Assembly (NCBI RefSeq): GCF_030512175.1
Contig: NZ_JAULBL010000002.1
Location: 742,149-806,148, forward strand
Direction: 5' to 3'
Length of the DNA: 64,000 bases
Source of the DNA: Paeniglutamicibacter sulfureus
GTDB taxonomy: Bacteria; Actinomycetota; Actinomycetes; Actinomycetales; Micrococcaceae
The notes beneath the pieces were generated by a model. It saw only the letters and a program-made list of their open reading frames with translations. It was not told the DNA's origin and ran no database searches. Shown one piece after another: positions 10,301 to 17,785 of this stretch. Both the position numbers and the translations under genes were made by a program. The number at the start of each line of letters is the position of its first letter. Position 1 is the stretch's first letter.

Positions 10301-10645
10301 GAATCGCCCAATCTGGTCGTCTCTCTTCTCCGAGGAATGCGACAGCATCAACGTACGGTATCCGGCCTCAGTAAAGGGCGAACCTTCATTCGCGCAGTAG
10401 AGCGCATGCTCCGTTAGCACGATCCGTATGCGGCCATTTGGAAGATCGACGGCATCGGCTGCGTTCTGGATTAGCTCATTCAGCTGTTTACGCCCATACC
10501 CACTCTGAGTAATCGCCTGTTCGATATTGCTATGTTCGCGTACCAAATCCGGACGTGCTTTGTACGCGTTCAATGCTTGCTGTGTCTCGCCTTCCACAAA
10601 GCGGCTCAGTTCGCTCTCGATACCCGCCCAAGATCCGTATGGCAA
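7307..10645 (-). CDS. Large sacsin-like GHKL ATPase, first gene of putative defence operon
   Basis: About 1112 residues from the chosen TTG at 10645. It is preceded by GGGAG with a 7-nt gap and begins '(M)PYGSWAGIESELSRFV', a natural start for this family. The open frame extends to a TTG at 10777, which has no good ribosome site. Bergerat-fold motifs are N-box 'QLNELIQNAADA' (about 54-65), the sacsin-type G1 'CANEGSPF' (84-91, Asn in place of the usual Asp) and G2 'IGRFGLGFKSV' (112-122). The remaining roughly 950 residues carry no motif I recognise and end in an Ala/Glu-rich acidic linker and a short terminal domain. It is probably the sensor or regulatory ATPase of the operon. Its pairing with a second GHKL ATPase is unusual. 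Confidence 0.85.
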   Translation of the reverse strand: MPYGSWAGIESELSRFVEGETQQALNAYKARPDLVREHSNIEQAITQSGYGRKQLNELIQNAADAVDLPNGRIRIVLTEHALYCANEGSPFTEAGYRTLMLSHSSEKRDDQIGRFGLGFKSVIQISDAPQIFSTSGSVRWDRGRSNELLEPLYPGLTSYPVLRIATPVDPVDAAGSDPILGELMSWATTVVKLPLVQQPAWLGKEMHDFPHEFLLFSQNVGSLEFENRIDGTFTAWSARRDGSNIILEDSETKEEWRIFRYMHRISEQAAVEAGSIAAREIVEVTWAVPLVGNPRRQRGSFWNYFPTSHVTTLRGIVNAAFKMNEDRHSMLHTLYNKEILQKAVPILVAGALSTFHDEKDPASFLDLLPARGREIISWADTVINEPIFVALSTVPCLPDRAGVPQPISDLFFPPDLDEATRIEEMWDNSVKIDRPWLHRSASTTKERRLMVRRLLGNANKGRAPVEKWLEEITHGHRLDDFENALRVAVEIDKRHPEHQAAMRRSRIILMQDGSARPPITTKVFLPLDGEDKGDNLVSYELLHHGDSGTLLKALDFQALDGRGKVDRVARQVSKDYEDAGAAESFWRLSRALPVPELLTIINSWIDIDKLLIRSKDGLWRPTINVWLPNGLIASGSIGDEHLLVDDQFHRQDLNLLKNLKIKSGLSDPTSMNSGKTYEMWQSAEAARISEESVNSAVPVSKASLRFSTAMGTEGLHLLCKASVRTREKVTQRILSAEQYKSKVEFSSAYKTAQTIEGPDMWWVRNFGVLQTRLDLVDVKYCTGAVNEIPVGFLPYPGPAHAEKLGLADSVDAINWGFALPLAEEKLPVGRVHELYGILAKLGVRRPKELVVQQADGSSTRYPADFVVVANDDDTYQFLLKSAKKPALYVGNTELSVPLAERWKLQAIKVDLFSAFEYSEDVESETKTINDLFPFLSQVEAKIRRSSKCVPCLSLRTIRSNSFNDEQNVEAHETFREGMKFYYSSALSSRRLLTALLLEAGSSRRTADVEAEMRRLAKTAPDATENDEPAAEPEQQLKTHVSGFIPLDASRNLDEQMKLIEQAVLRYLDTPDADVFDLRLNFEVDASRGIASESADKVMENISKLGGQARFEH

Positions 10646-10857
10646 AGTGTGTCTCCCAAGAAAATTGATGACCGTCAAACATCCGCTGCGGAATGACAGA
10701 TGTACTTGTTTTGCAGAGTATCCCATGGGCGACCATTGCAAAAAAACACGACTCGCTTCTTCGGTGAAAAATTTCAAGAGAGTTCTGATTTAGCGTTGTT
10801 AACGCGTAGTGGCATCTTTTTATGGAAGTATTTCTAATTAGCGCTTCAATAATGCGT
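10646..10857 (-). promoter_or_regulatory. Presumed promoter region of the defence operon
   Basis: AT-rich leader upstream of the operon, read on the minus strand. The stretch around 10800-10850 contains 'ttgaag' followed by an AT-rich run with 'cataaa', a loose promoter-like pattern. No strong consensus -35/-10 pair and no operator were identified. The placement follows from the operon's start, not from a clear motif. Confidence 0.3.
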
Positions 10858-11062
10858 TGCAGTGAGCTCATCGAACAGGCAGCCGGGGTGCGCATGGTGA
10901 TCCTGTGCAACCCCGGCAACCCCACCGGACGGGTCCACGCCGAATCGGACCTGCAAGGCACTTGAGCAGGCGCTTGCGGAGAACCCTCAGCTGTTGCTGC
11001 TCGCCGACGAGGCCTACGCCCTCACCAACTTTGACGGCTTGGGGTTCACTTCCGCACGGTAA
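10858..11062 (+). pseudogene. Fragment of a class I/II PLP-dependent aminotransferase
   Basis: Plus-strand reading from 10864 gives 'ELIEQAAGVRMVILCNPGN' followed by 'PTGRVHAESDLQ'. The Asn-Pro-x-Asn-Pro-Thr-Gly motif is the hallmark of this aminotransferase fold. A frameshift near 10957 moves the frame to 'ALEQALAENPQLLLLADEAY', with the Asp-Glu-x-Tyr motif that contacts PLP, ending at a TAA at 11060-11062. The N-terminal domain and the catalytic lysine are absent, so the enzyme is dead. The break on the left coincides with the start of the defence island, which suggests that insertion or deletion destroyed a chromosomal gene here. Confidence 0.75.
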
Positions 11063-11283
11063 AACGTCAGGTTGGATTCCCCGTGCACCGTGGTGCCCTT
11101 GTTGCCAATCGTGGTCTTCTTGACGCCCAGCAAGTCGCCCAATTGCTGTGCTCGCATATGCATCGGCTGCGACGGGTCGAACAGGAAGTTCTCCGACACT
11201 AGCGCGTTGAGGATCCCGCTGGCCCAGATCCGCAGGTCTCCGCGCAGATGTGAGGATGATCGTTTGCGCGCGAGTTTGCCCAC
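11063..11283 (-). pseudogene. Remnant of a DUF6398-like protein
   Basis: The minus-strand frame reads 'HLRGDLRIWASGILNAL', then 'NFLFDPSQPMHM' and 'LGDLLGVKKTTIGNK'. This resembles the small DUF6398 domain (a pattern of a W-A-x-G-I-L helix, 'NFLFD' and a helix-turn-helix-like segment). The start region and normal C-terminus are missing and the frame runs into the aminotransferase fragment. It is probably a gene end left by rearrangement. Nothing recognisable lies between 11284 and 11567. Confidence 0.45.
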
Positions 11284-11567
11284 CGCATTGCGGGAACCAG
11301 AGGTTTGGGGTGATTAGGCCAAAGTGGCGGTGAGGGACGTGCGACCGGTTCGCACCTCCACGCTGGTGCAAGGGGAGCTTGCTCAGTTGCGCAGGTCAAT
11401 TCCCGTGGTTTCCTTTCTATGTCATAGAAAAGGCTGAGCCCAGATTGACGATGATCGTGTAGACATTGAATGCCCATCCAAGATTCGCAGAGTTGGAATA
11501 GGCGTTCAAGTGGAAGTACCGCTGATAATCGCGACGGTGAGCAACATTTCCTTGCTCAGGATACGGC

Positions 11568-11608
11568 GCGGTAGTGTTCGGCTGGGATAACCAGCCGAAC
11601 ACTACCGC
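11568..11608. repeat. Perfect 18-bp inverted repeat with 5-nt loop
   Basis: The left arm GCGGTAGTGTTCGGCTGG (11568-11585) and its exact reverse complement at 11591-11608 are separated by 'gataa'. No T-run follows on either strand, so it is an atypical terminator for the minus-strand gene ending at 11696. It could instead be two abutted insertion-sequence ends with a short spacer. Region 11609-11695 holds nothing else recognisable. Confidence 0.7.
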
Positions 11609-11695
11609 CCTCTAAGACTCAGCTAACCTTCAAAAGGTGTTGCGGCGATCCTAGAATCGTCTCGTGGCATACCAATCCGCTTTGCTTTGCAGCGT

Positions 11696-13435
11696 CTAGT
11701 GGACTTCTACGTCCTCATAGGTTTCAACTTCTTCGTGGCCTTTGCTGGCCATTTTCGTCTCGACGCTCTTGAAGGAGACGTTCGGGTCGGTGTGGACGAC
11801 AAGAACGCCAACTCCGCCTGCAGACAGCAGCGCCTTCAGGCCAGAGCGCACCTCGTCTTCGCTGCGGGCCGACTCCACATTGCACCCTATGGCGAAAGCA
11901 ATAGCAGCGTGATCAAAGGGGTGGAAGTCGGACAGTAGGGGACGATCGCCTTGTCCGTGCTTAACCCAGCCAAGCATTTGGTTGTCCATCAGCACCGCGA
12001 TAAGCGTGCGCTGACTCTCCACAGCAGTCATGAGCGCGTGGAGGCTCATGGCGAAGCCCCCGTCGCCGGTCACCGCGACGGGGAGTCGGCCGGGATCAGC
12101 GAAGTTGACTGCCAGCGATGCTTGGATGGCGTAGCCCATGCCTCCGCCGCCGTTGGGTTGAAGTAGGTCCATTCCCTCACGGACCTGAAAGTCGTGCAGC
12201 ATGTATATGCGGTTCTCGCCTGCGTCGCAGGTGAGAGTCGCGTGGGATGGCAGTACTTCGCTCAGGATCCGCGCGAGTCGACGGGGATGGACGCGTTCCC
12301 GATCTTTCCAATCTTCGATGTTGATCTCGTTGTACAGTCCGCCACTGGCGAGGACATGTGTTTCACCCTCGAAACTCTTATCTCCGAGCGCTTTGGAAAG
12401 CATCGGAAGCGCAGCTGCGGCGTCCCCTAGGATCCCCGTGGCTACCGGCTGGGTCCAGCCAATGTTCAGCGGCTCTATATCAATCTGTACGATCGCCTGG
12501 CGTCCGGCGTCGACCAGGTCTTTCCGCTCATTTAGCAGATCCGAGGAGCCCAGCTTCGTCGCGATGGCGATGATGACATCAGCCCTCGCGACGAGCTCGT
12601 TCGCGGAGTCTTGGCCGTGTGATCCCATGGTCCCTCCCGCTAGAGAAGATTCTTCGTTGAACACTCCCTTGCCGCTCGACGTCGTCACTACGGGGATTCC
12701 GTGGGCTCGGGCGAATGCGGCAAGAGCTGCACGGGACTTCTCGGAGCGAGCACCATTGCCGGCGATGATCACGGGAGTAATCGCCTTAGCGAGCACCTTT
12801 GCAGCTTCCGCAATCGATTCCTCAGACGGTGTGGGATTGATCGGCGCGTAACCCTTCGTGGCATGAAGTCGCTCAACTCCATCCTCACCGAGGGGAGCGA
12901 GAAGCGCAGCTGAATGGAACACAACAGTCACCGGCCCAGGCTGCCCGGTCATGGCGTGTTTGTAGGCGAGCTGGGTCATCTGCACGGCCTGCACCGGATC
13001 GATCGCCACGAACACGCGCTTACTGATCGCATCCATGGCCCGGGCCAGATCGTATGCCCCGTACCCACCGAAGCCCGACTGGTATGGACCGTGGTGCGAG
13101 AAGCTTCCTCCCTCTGTAGCATCGATGAGGATCACTGCCGGGGATGCCCCGAGGTGGGCCTCCATAACCCCGATGCCGCCAGCCCCAAGAACCCACGCGC
13201 CTTGCGCCATTACTACGGCTGGAGTGTGTGCGATGCGGCCGTAGGCCTCGGCCATGACCGTACCGATGGACTCCTCGCGCACTAGGACGCACTCCACGCG
13301 GTCCTGCATGCTATGAAGCGCGTCATAGATATTGATCGTGTGGCCACCTGGCATACCGAAGACGAGCGGGCGTTCGAATTCTGCGATGACCTTGGCGACG
13401 CCTGTGGCGCCGAAATCGTTTGCACTAAAGTTCAT
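11696..13435 (-). CDS. Thiamine-diphosphate-dependent enzyme, acetolactate synthase-like
   Basis: 579 residues, the usual length for the acetolactate synthase/benzoylformate decarboxylase superfamily. The PYR domain begins 'VFGMPGGHTINIYDAL' and has the activating Glu in 'REESIGTVMAEAYGR'. A central nucleotide-binding-like domain follows. The C-terminal PP domain carries 'VTGDGGFAMS...DNQML', the Gly-Asp-Gly...Asn motif that binds ThDP and Mg. AAGGAAAGAAG precedes the ATG. It is the last gene of an operon with an SDR and a LIV-type ABC transporter, so a catabolic C-C lyase or decarboxylase is more likely than branched-chain amino acid synthesis; no small regulatory subunit is nearby. The substrate is unknown. 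Confidence 0.8.
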   Translation of the reverse strand: MNFSANDFGATGVAKVIAEFERPLVFGMPGGHTINIYDALHSMQDRVECVLVREESIGTVMAEAYGRIAHTPAVVMAQGAWVLGAGGIGVMEAHLGASPAVILIDATEGGSFSHHGPYQSGFGGYGAYDLARAMDAISKRVFVAIDPVQAVQMTQLAYKHAMTGQPGPVTVVFHSAALLAPLGEDGVERLHATKGYAPINPTPSEESIAEAAKVLAKAITPVIIAGNGARSEKSRAALAAFARAHGIPVVTTSSGKGVFNEESSLAGGTMGSHGQDSANELVARADVIIAIATKLGSSDLLNERKDLVDAGRQAIVQIDIEPLNIGWTQPVATGILGDAAAALPMLSKALGDKSFEGETHVLASGGLYNEINIEDWKDRERVHPRRLARILSEVLPSHATLTCDAGENRIYMLHDFQVREGMDLLQPNGGGGMGYAIQASLAVNFADPGRLPVAVTGDGGFAMSLHALMTAVESQRTLIAVLMDNQMLGWVKHGQGDRPLLSDFHPFDHAAIAFAIGCNVESARSEDEVRSGLKALLSAGGVGVLVVHTDPNVSFKSVETKMASKGHEEVETYEDVEVH

Positions 13436-13472
13436 GATCTTCTTTCCTTCTTTCTAACTGTGTGTCAGGGTT

Positions 13473-14282
13473 TTAAAATTCGGTAGTGCCGCCGTCGATC
13501 GGGATGACGGTTCCTGTCACGTAGGAACTCTGATCAGTGGCGAGGAATTGTAGGACATCTGCGCAATCCTCAGGTGTACCGAATCGGCGTAGGGCTACCT
13601 CATCCGTGAGTGATTCGCTGCCCATGGATTCGAACATGACTGAAAGGCGTCCGGTGGCGATGTAGCCGGGCGCTACGCAGTTGACAGTGATCCCTGCCGG
13701 GCCCAGTTCCTGAGCCAGATACTTCGTGTACATGATGATCCCGGCTTTGGCTGCGCCGTAGTGGGCGTAGCCTCCGCCTCGGTCCGCACGACGTCCGGCC
13801 TGCGACGACACCGTGATGATGCGCCCCCAACCGTTGTCTCGCATGTGCGGTACCGCAGCCCGGCAAGTGAAGTAGGTGCCGTAGAGATTGCGCTCCACCA
13901 CGGCAGTGAAATCCGAAGGGTCCACACTGCTAGCTAGGGTGGTCGCAGGTGTTCCGGATCCACCTCCCGCGTTACAAACGACAATGTCGATGCTGCCGAA
14001 TTCTGCGGCGATCTGGTCGAAGGTGGACTTCACCGAGTCCTCCTCGGTCACATCACACGTGTAGGACTCGGCCTTCCGGCCAAATTTCCTAAGGGCTTCT
14101 TCGGCCGGAGTTCCGCCGACGAGCTTGTTCTCGGCGTCATATTCCTCATAGGACCGAACGTTCTGGTCGACAACAGCAACGTCGGCACCCAGCTGGGCAA
14201 GTCTGAGCGCATACGCGCGCCCAATTCCTCGTGCGCCGCCGGTGACTATGGCTGTCTTGCCGTTAAGCGATTTGGCACTCAT
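13473..14282 (-). CDS. Short-chain dehydrogenase/reductase
   Basis: 269 residues, classical SDR. The N-terminal cofactor motif 'TGGARGIG' (about 14-21), the 'CNAGG' variant of the NAG motif near 105, the catalytic Ser in 'TVSSQAG' and 'YGAAK' are all visible, as is the C-terminal 'GTVIPIDGG'. An insert around residues 42-60 ('SYEEYDAENKLVGG') is typical of the mycofactocin-type or carveol-dehydrogenase-like SDRs of actinobacteria. No mycofactocin genes are in the window, so cofactor use is open. Its start overlaps the stop of the ABC ATPase gene by 4 bp (ATGA) and the ThDP enzyme gene follows 37 bp later. It probably oxidises an alcohol intermediate of the compound imported by the transporter. 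Confidence 0.85.
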   Translation of the reverse strand: MSAKSLNGKTAIVTGGARGIGRAYALRLAQLGADVAVVDQNVRSYEEYDAENKLVGGTPAEEALRKFGRKAESYTCDVTEEDSVKSTFDQIAAEFGSIDIVVCNAGGGSGTPATTLASSVDPSDFTAVVERNLYGTYFTCRAAVPHMRDNGWGRIITVSSQAGRRADRGGGYAHYGAAKAGIIMYTKYLAQELGPAGITVNCVAPGYIATGRLSVMFESMGSESLTDEVALRRFGTPEDCADVLQFLATDQSSYVTGTVIPIDGGTTEF

Positions 14283-15037
14283 TTGCTCACTTCTTTCCTT
14301 GTTTCGCTCGGATCGGGGGAGAAGGACGCAATGCCGAGCATTACGTCTTTCAGCCGGGGGTCGGTCAGCAGGGCTTCGCCTGTTCCCGATAGATATGTCT
14401 GGCCCTCCTGCATGGCATAAGCGCGGTCGGCCATCCGCAGCGTGCGGGTGACGTTCTGTTCGACGATCAGCACGGTGACGCCCTGATCTGCGACGTTGCG
14501 GATGATATCGAACAACTGGGACACGACGATGGGTGCGAGGCCTAATGAGGGTTCATCGAGCATCATCAACTTTGGTTTGGCCATTAGGGCGCGGCCAATG
14601 GCGAGCATTTGCTGCTGACCACCACTGAGCTCACCAGCGCGTTGTGCCTTTTTCTCGGCGAGAATCGGCAGCATCGCATAGATCTCGTCTTGGGTCGCTT
14701 TCGCGCCGGTGCGGGCCTTCTTTGAGTAAGACCCCAGCAAAAGGTTGTCCTCGACTGACAGGTTCTTGAACAGGTGCCTGTTCTCCGGCACTTGTACCAG
14801 GCCCAACTCCGGGAGTTTTGACGGTGCGGCATCGGTGATGTCGTGACCGTTGAACATGACTGATCCTGACGTCAACCTGTTGAATCCCGAGATCGCGTTG
14901 ATGACGGTAGTCTTCCCTGCACCATTGGCGCCGACGAGAGCCACGATTTCACCGTCATCCACATGGAACGACATGGAGTTCAATACACGAATGTGTCCGT
15001 AGGCGAAATCGGCGTTGGAAATATCAAGAAGCGGCAT
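14279..15037 (-). CDS. LIV-type ABC transporter ATPase, LivF family (system 1)
   Basis: 252 residues. Walker A 'GANGAGKTT', signature 'LSGGQQQMLAIGRAL' and Walker B 'LMMLDEPSLGLAP' are intact. The 'PENRHLF' segment and the short length place it in the LivF branch of hydrophobic amino acid uptake (HAAT) transporters. It works at the inner face of the membrane with the LivG-type partner to drive import. Start and stop overlap both neighbours, so translation is coupled. Solutes of this family range from branched-chain amino acids to aromatic acids, amides and urea; context here favours a catabolic substrate. Confidence 0.92.
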   Translation of the reverse strand: MPLLDISNADFAYGHIRVLNSMSFHVDDGEIVALVGANGAGKTTVINAISGFNRLTSGSVMFNGHDITDAAPSKLPELGLVQVPENRHLFKNLSVEDNLLLGSYSKKARTGAKATQDEIYAMLPILAEKKAQRAGELSGGQQQMLAIGRALMAKPKLMMLDEPSLGLAPIVVSQLFDIIRNVADQGVTVLIVEQNVTRTLRMADRAYAMQEGQTYLSGTGEALLTDPRLKDVMLGIASFSPDPSETRKEVSK

Positions 15038-15755
15038 ACGTCTCTCCTAGGTAGGACTGAATAACGGCCTGGTCGTTGAAGACTTCGTCTGCAGTGCCCT
15101 CGGCGATCTTCTTGCCTTGATTCATCACCACGATGCGTTGCGCCAGTTCGGTGACAGCCTTCATGACGTGTTCAACCACAATGAGGGTTGTTCCGGATCG
15201 GTTGATATCGCGGAGCGTGTCAAGGAACCCATCGAGTTCCTCAGGGTTGAGGCCAGCCATCATTTCGTCGAGGAGGAGCACCTTGGGCCCGGTCGCAAGC
15301 GCCCGTGCGACTTCCATCCGTTTCTGGCCCGACAGCGTCAGGTCCTGCGCCACCACCTGCATCTTGTCGCCGAGGCCCACGGTGCGACATGCGTCGGCGG
15401 CGATCTCGTGGGCAGCGGCAGTGGACGACGTTTGTGAGAATGCTCCGACCATCGCATTCTCGATAGCCGTCATCCCTTGTAGCGGCCTCACGACCTGGAA
15501 GGTCCTAGCAACGCCGCGTCGACACATTTCGAAGTCTCGGGCTTTGGTGACGTCTTCGCCGAACGCCACGATCTTTCCCGTGGTCGGTTGCGTCGAGCCG
15601 GCGATCAGGTTGAAAAGCGTGCTCTTACCCGCGCCGTTGGCTCCGACGAGCCCCAATAGTTCTCCATTGTTGACGTGGAAGTCCACTCCGTCGACGGCGC
15701 GCACACCACCGTAGTGCTTCGACACTCCGGTTGCTTCGATCAGGCGCTCAGCCAT
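15024..15755 (-). CDS. LIV-type ABC transporter ATPase, LivG family (system 1)
   Basis: About 243 residues from the ATG at 15755, chosen because GAGGAGG lies 6 nt upstream; the frame remains open to 15776. Walker A 'GANGAGKST', LivG-type signature 'LTLSGQKRMEVARALATG' and Walker B 'VLLLDEMMAGLNP' are visible. It pairs with the LivF-type ATPase in the same operon. The start lies inside the 3' end of the permease gene, a small overlap consistent with coupled translation. Confidence 0.92.
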   Translation of the reverse strand: MAERLIEATGVSKHYGGVRAVDGVDFHVNNGELLGLVGANGAGKSTLFNLIAGSTQPTTGKIVAFGEDVTKARDFEMCRRGVARTFQVVRPLQGMTAIENAMVGAFSQTSSTAAAHEIAADACRTVGLGDKMQVVAQDLTLSGQKRMEVARALATGPKVLLLDEMMAGLNPEELDGFLDTLRDINRSGTTLIVVEHVMKAVTELAQRIVVMNQGKKIAEGTADEVFNDQAVIQSYLGETYAAS

Positions 15756-16887
15756 GTGAGTCCTCCTCATGCTCATTGGTGGCCAAGGTTGGCCCCCCTG
15801 GTGGGGTCTTAGCCGCAGGCTTCCTAGACGTTCCGTCGCGCGACTTCCGGAGCTTCCATCGATCGATGCCTTGCTGGATGAATCCCCACAAGCCTTTGGG
15901 TGCGAAGAGCACTACGAGGATCAGCACGATGCCATAGATCAAGGTGTGCAGGCCGGGAACCCCGCCCCCGAACTGATCGAGAATCAAGTTGCTGAGGGGC
16001 ACCAAGAGTGCCGCGCCGACCAGCGGCCCATATATGAAACCGGCACCGCCAACGACCGCCAGTGCCAGCACTTCGATGGAGAATTCGATGCCAAAAGCGC
16101 TGTTAGGTGAAACATAGAGAATGTACTGGCCGTAGATTGTGCCGAGGCCGCCCACTAGAACGCCACTGACGGTGGCGGCAATGAGTTTGACGCGCATCGC
16201 GTTTACGCCCAGGGCACGGGCAGCGTCCTCATCGTCGCGCACGGCTGCTAGCTGGTATCCGAGCTTGCGGCGCAGGATATATGAGGAGACGAACACGCAG
16301 AGGGCTAGGAATGCGCCAGCAAGCACCACGTAGGACCAACGATTCTCGAATATCATGTTCGCCAGTCCCGGCTCGTACGGGATGGGCATGCCTACGTGAC
16401 CACGGGTGAGGTCTTGAAGCTCCACCGAGAGGTAAAACATGATCATGCCGGCAGCGAGCGTGGCAAGAGCGAAGTATGGCCCGCGGAGCCTGAATGCCGG
16501 GATACCGATAAGCAGGGATAGCACTCCGCCCGCTACCATTCCGACAATCATGCCGATCCAAGGAGAAACACCGTAATTTACAAACAGGATCGCGTTGGCG
16601 TACGCGCCGACTCCGAAGAATGCCGCATGGCCAAGCGATATCTGCCCGGCGAAGCCGCCGACTATGTTCCATGCCGTCGCCGCGGATGCCCAAATCAACG
16701 TCATGACGAGGATGTGCGATGTCGAGTCGCTAGAGAAGAACGCGATGATCGTGAGCACGGCAGTGAGTGCAAGGATAATCGCCGGAGGTGTGAACTCGGA
16801 GCGCAGTGAGCCAGCCTCGGAATTGATTTCCTCCACCGCGTTATCGCCCAGTTTAGCTTCTGCAATCATGCTGGCTTCGGTTTTCAT
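15748..16887 (-). CDS. LIV-type ABC transporter permease, LivM family (system 1)
   Basis: 379 residues, strongly hydrophobic with about ten predicted membrane segments. The LivM hallmark 'SLGHAAFFGVGAY' is near residue 90 and the cytoplasmic coupling segment 'AVRDDEDAARALGVN' follows later. A soluble N-terminal extension of about 30 residues and a basic Lys/Pro-rich C-terminal tail flank the membrane core. GGAGAAG precedes the ATG at 16887. Its start overlaps the stop of the LivH-type permease gene by 4 bp. It forms the membrane channel together with that protein. Confidence 0.92.
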   Translation of the reverse strand: MKTEASMIAEAKLGDNAVEEINSEAGSLRSEFTPPAIILALTAVLTIIAFFSSDSTSHILVMTLIWASAATAWNIVGGFAGQISLGHAAFFGVGAYANAILFVNYGVSPWIGMIVGMVAGGVLSLLIGIPAFRLRGPYFALATLAAGMIMFYLSVELQDLTRGHVGMPIPYEPGLANMIFENRWSYVVLAGAFLALCVFVSSYILRRKLGYQLAAVRDDEDAARALGVNAMRVKLIAATVSGVLVGGLGTIYGQYILYVSPNSAFGIEFSIEVLALAVVGGAGFIYGPLVGAALLVPLSNLILDQFGGGVPGLHTLIYGIVLILVVLFAPKGLWGFIQQGIDRWKLRKSRDGTSRKPAAKTPPGGPTLATNEHEEDSHG

Positions 16888-17750
16888 GCTGCTTCTCCTT
16901 TCATGATTCCGCGCGGGAGAACGACGAGGATAACGCCGAACAGGGCTAGGACGATGACTTGGCTAAGAGCCGCACCGACAAAATAGCCGGACACTGACTC
17001 GACGACTCCGACGATGAGACCACCGATAAGGGCACCGACGACGCTTCCGAGGCCGCCTAGGACCACCACGACGAAGGCGATGGTCATCATGGTCATGCCA
17101 ATGGTCGGGAAAACGGGATAGATCGGCAGGAGCACTGCAGCCGCGATACCGGCCAACGCCGCTCCGACACCCATCGTGATGAGGTAAATTCTCTTCACAG
17201 GGATGCCCATTAGTTGTGCTGCGTAGCCGTCCATTGCCGTTGCCCGGATCGCCTTGCCGATAAGCGTCTTGTCAAGGAATACGAGCAGCGCCACCGTCAC
17301 GACTATTGCTATAACGAAAGCGATGACACGCGTCATACCCAAGTTGATGGGCCCCAGCGAGATCGCCCCGGTGAAGCTGTCCGACATTGTCGCGGATCGG
17401 AAATTTCCACCGAACAGCACCAACGCGAGGCTCTGCAGAACGATTCCTATCCCCAGCGTTAACACGATTTGTCGTGTGTGCCCGCTGTTGATTGTCCATT
17501 GGATCAACCCGTAGTGAATCAGCGCGCCGAACGCAAACATGACTATGGCCACGATTGGCAGCGCGACGTAAGGGGAAAGCCCGAGCCCTTGGTTCAAGAA
17601 GAAGGTAAGAAACATGCCCACCATCATGAAATCACCATGTGCGAAGTTCACGACCTTGAGAACTCCGAAGATGAGCGTGATACCGCCAGCCAACAGTGCG
17701 TATACACCTCCGATCAACAGTCCAGAGGCGATGAGTTGTATGAAAGTCAT
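16884..17750 (-). CDS. LIV-type ABC transporter permease, LivH family (system 1)
   Basis: 288 residues, hydrophobic throughout. The LivH signature 'GVYALLAGGITLIFGVLK' is at the N-terminus, followed by 'VNFAHGDFMMVG', and a coupling segment 'RATAMDGYAAQLMGI' near the middle. AAGGA lies upstream of the ATG at 17750. It is separated from the binding-protein gene by a 69-bp gap that contains a hairpin, a common arrangement that lets the binding protein be made in excess of the membrane parts. Confidence 0.92.
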   Translation of the reverse strand: MTFIQLIASGLLIGGVYALLAGGITLIFGVLKVVNFAHGDFMMVGMFLTFFLNQGLGLSPYVALPIVAIVMFAFGALIHYGLIQWTINSGHTRQIVLTLGIGIVLQSLALVLFGGNFRSATMSDSFTGAISLGPINLGMTRVIAFVIAIVVTVALLVFLDKTLIGKAIRATAMDGYAAQLMGIPVKRIYLITMGVGAALAGIAAAVLLPIYPVFPTIGMTMMTIAFVVVVLGGLGSVVGALIGGLIVGVVESVSGYFVGAALSQVIVLALFGVILVVLPRGIMKGEAA

Positions 17751-17785
17751 GGAAAAATCCTTTCCGATCGAGTGTTAGCCGAACG

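Noticed and set aside
1660-10777. Assignment of the defence operon to BREX, DISARM or a classical Type I-III restriction system
   Set aside because: None of their defining genes (PglZ, BrxC, DrmA/B, HsdR/M/S, methylases) is present; the gene set fits Z1/GHKL associations instead.
11696-13435. Biosynthetic acetolactate synthase (ilvB)
   Set aside because: No small subunit or other branched-chain biosynthesis gene is near, and the gene is part of a transport operon under an IclR regulator.
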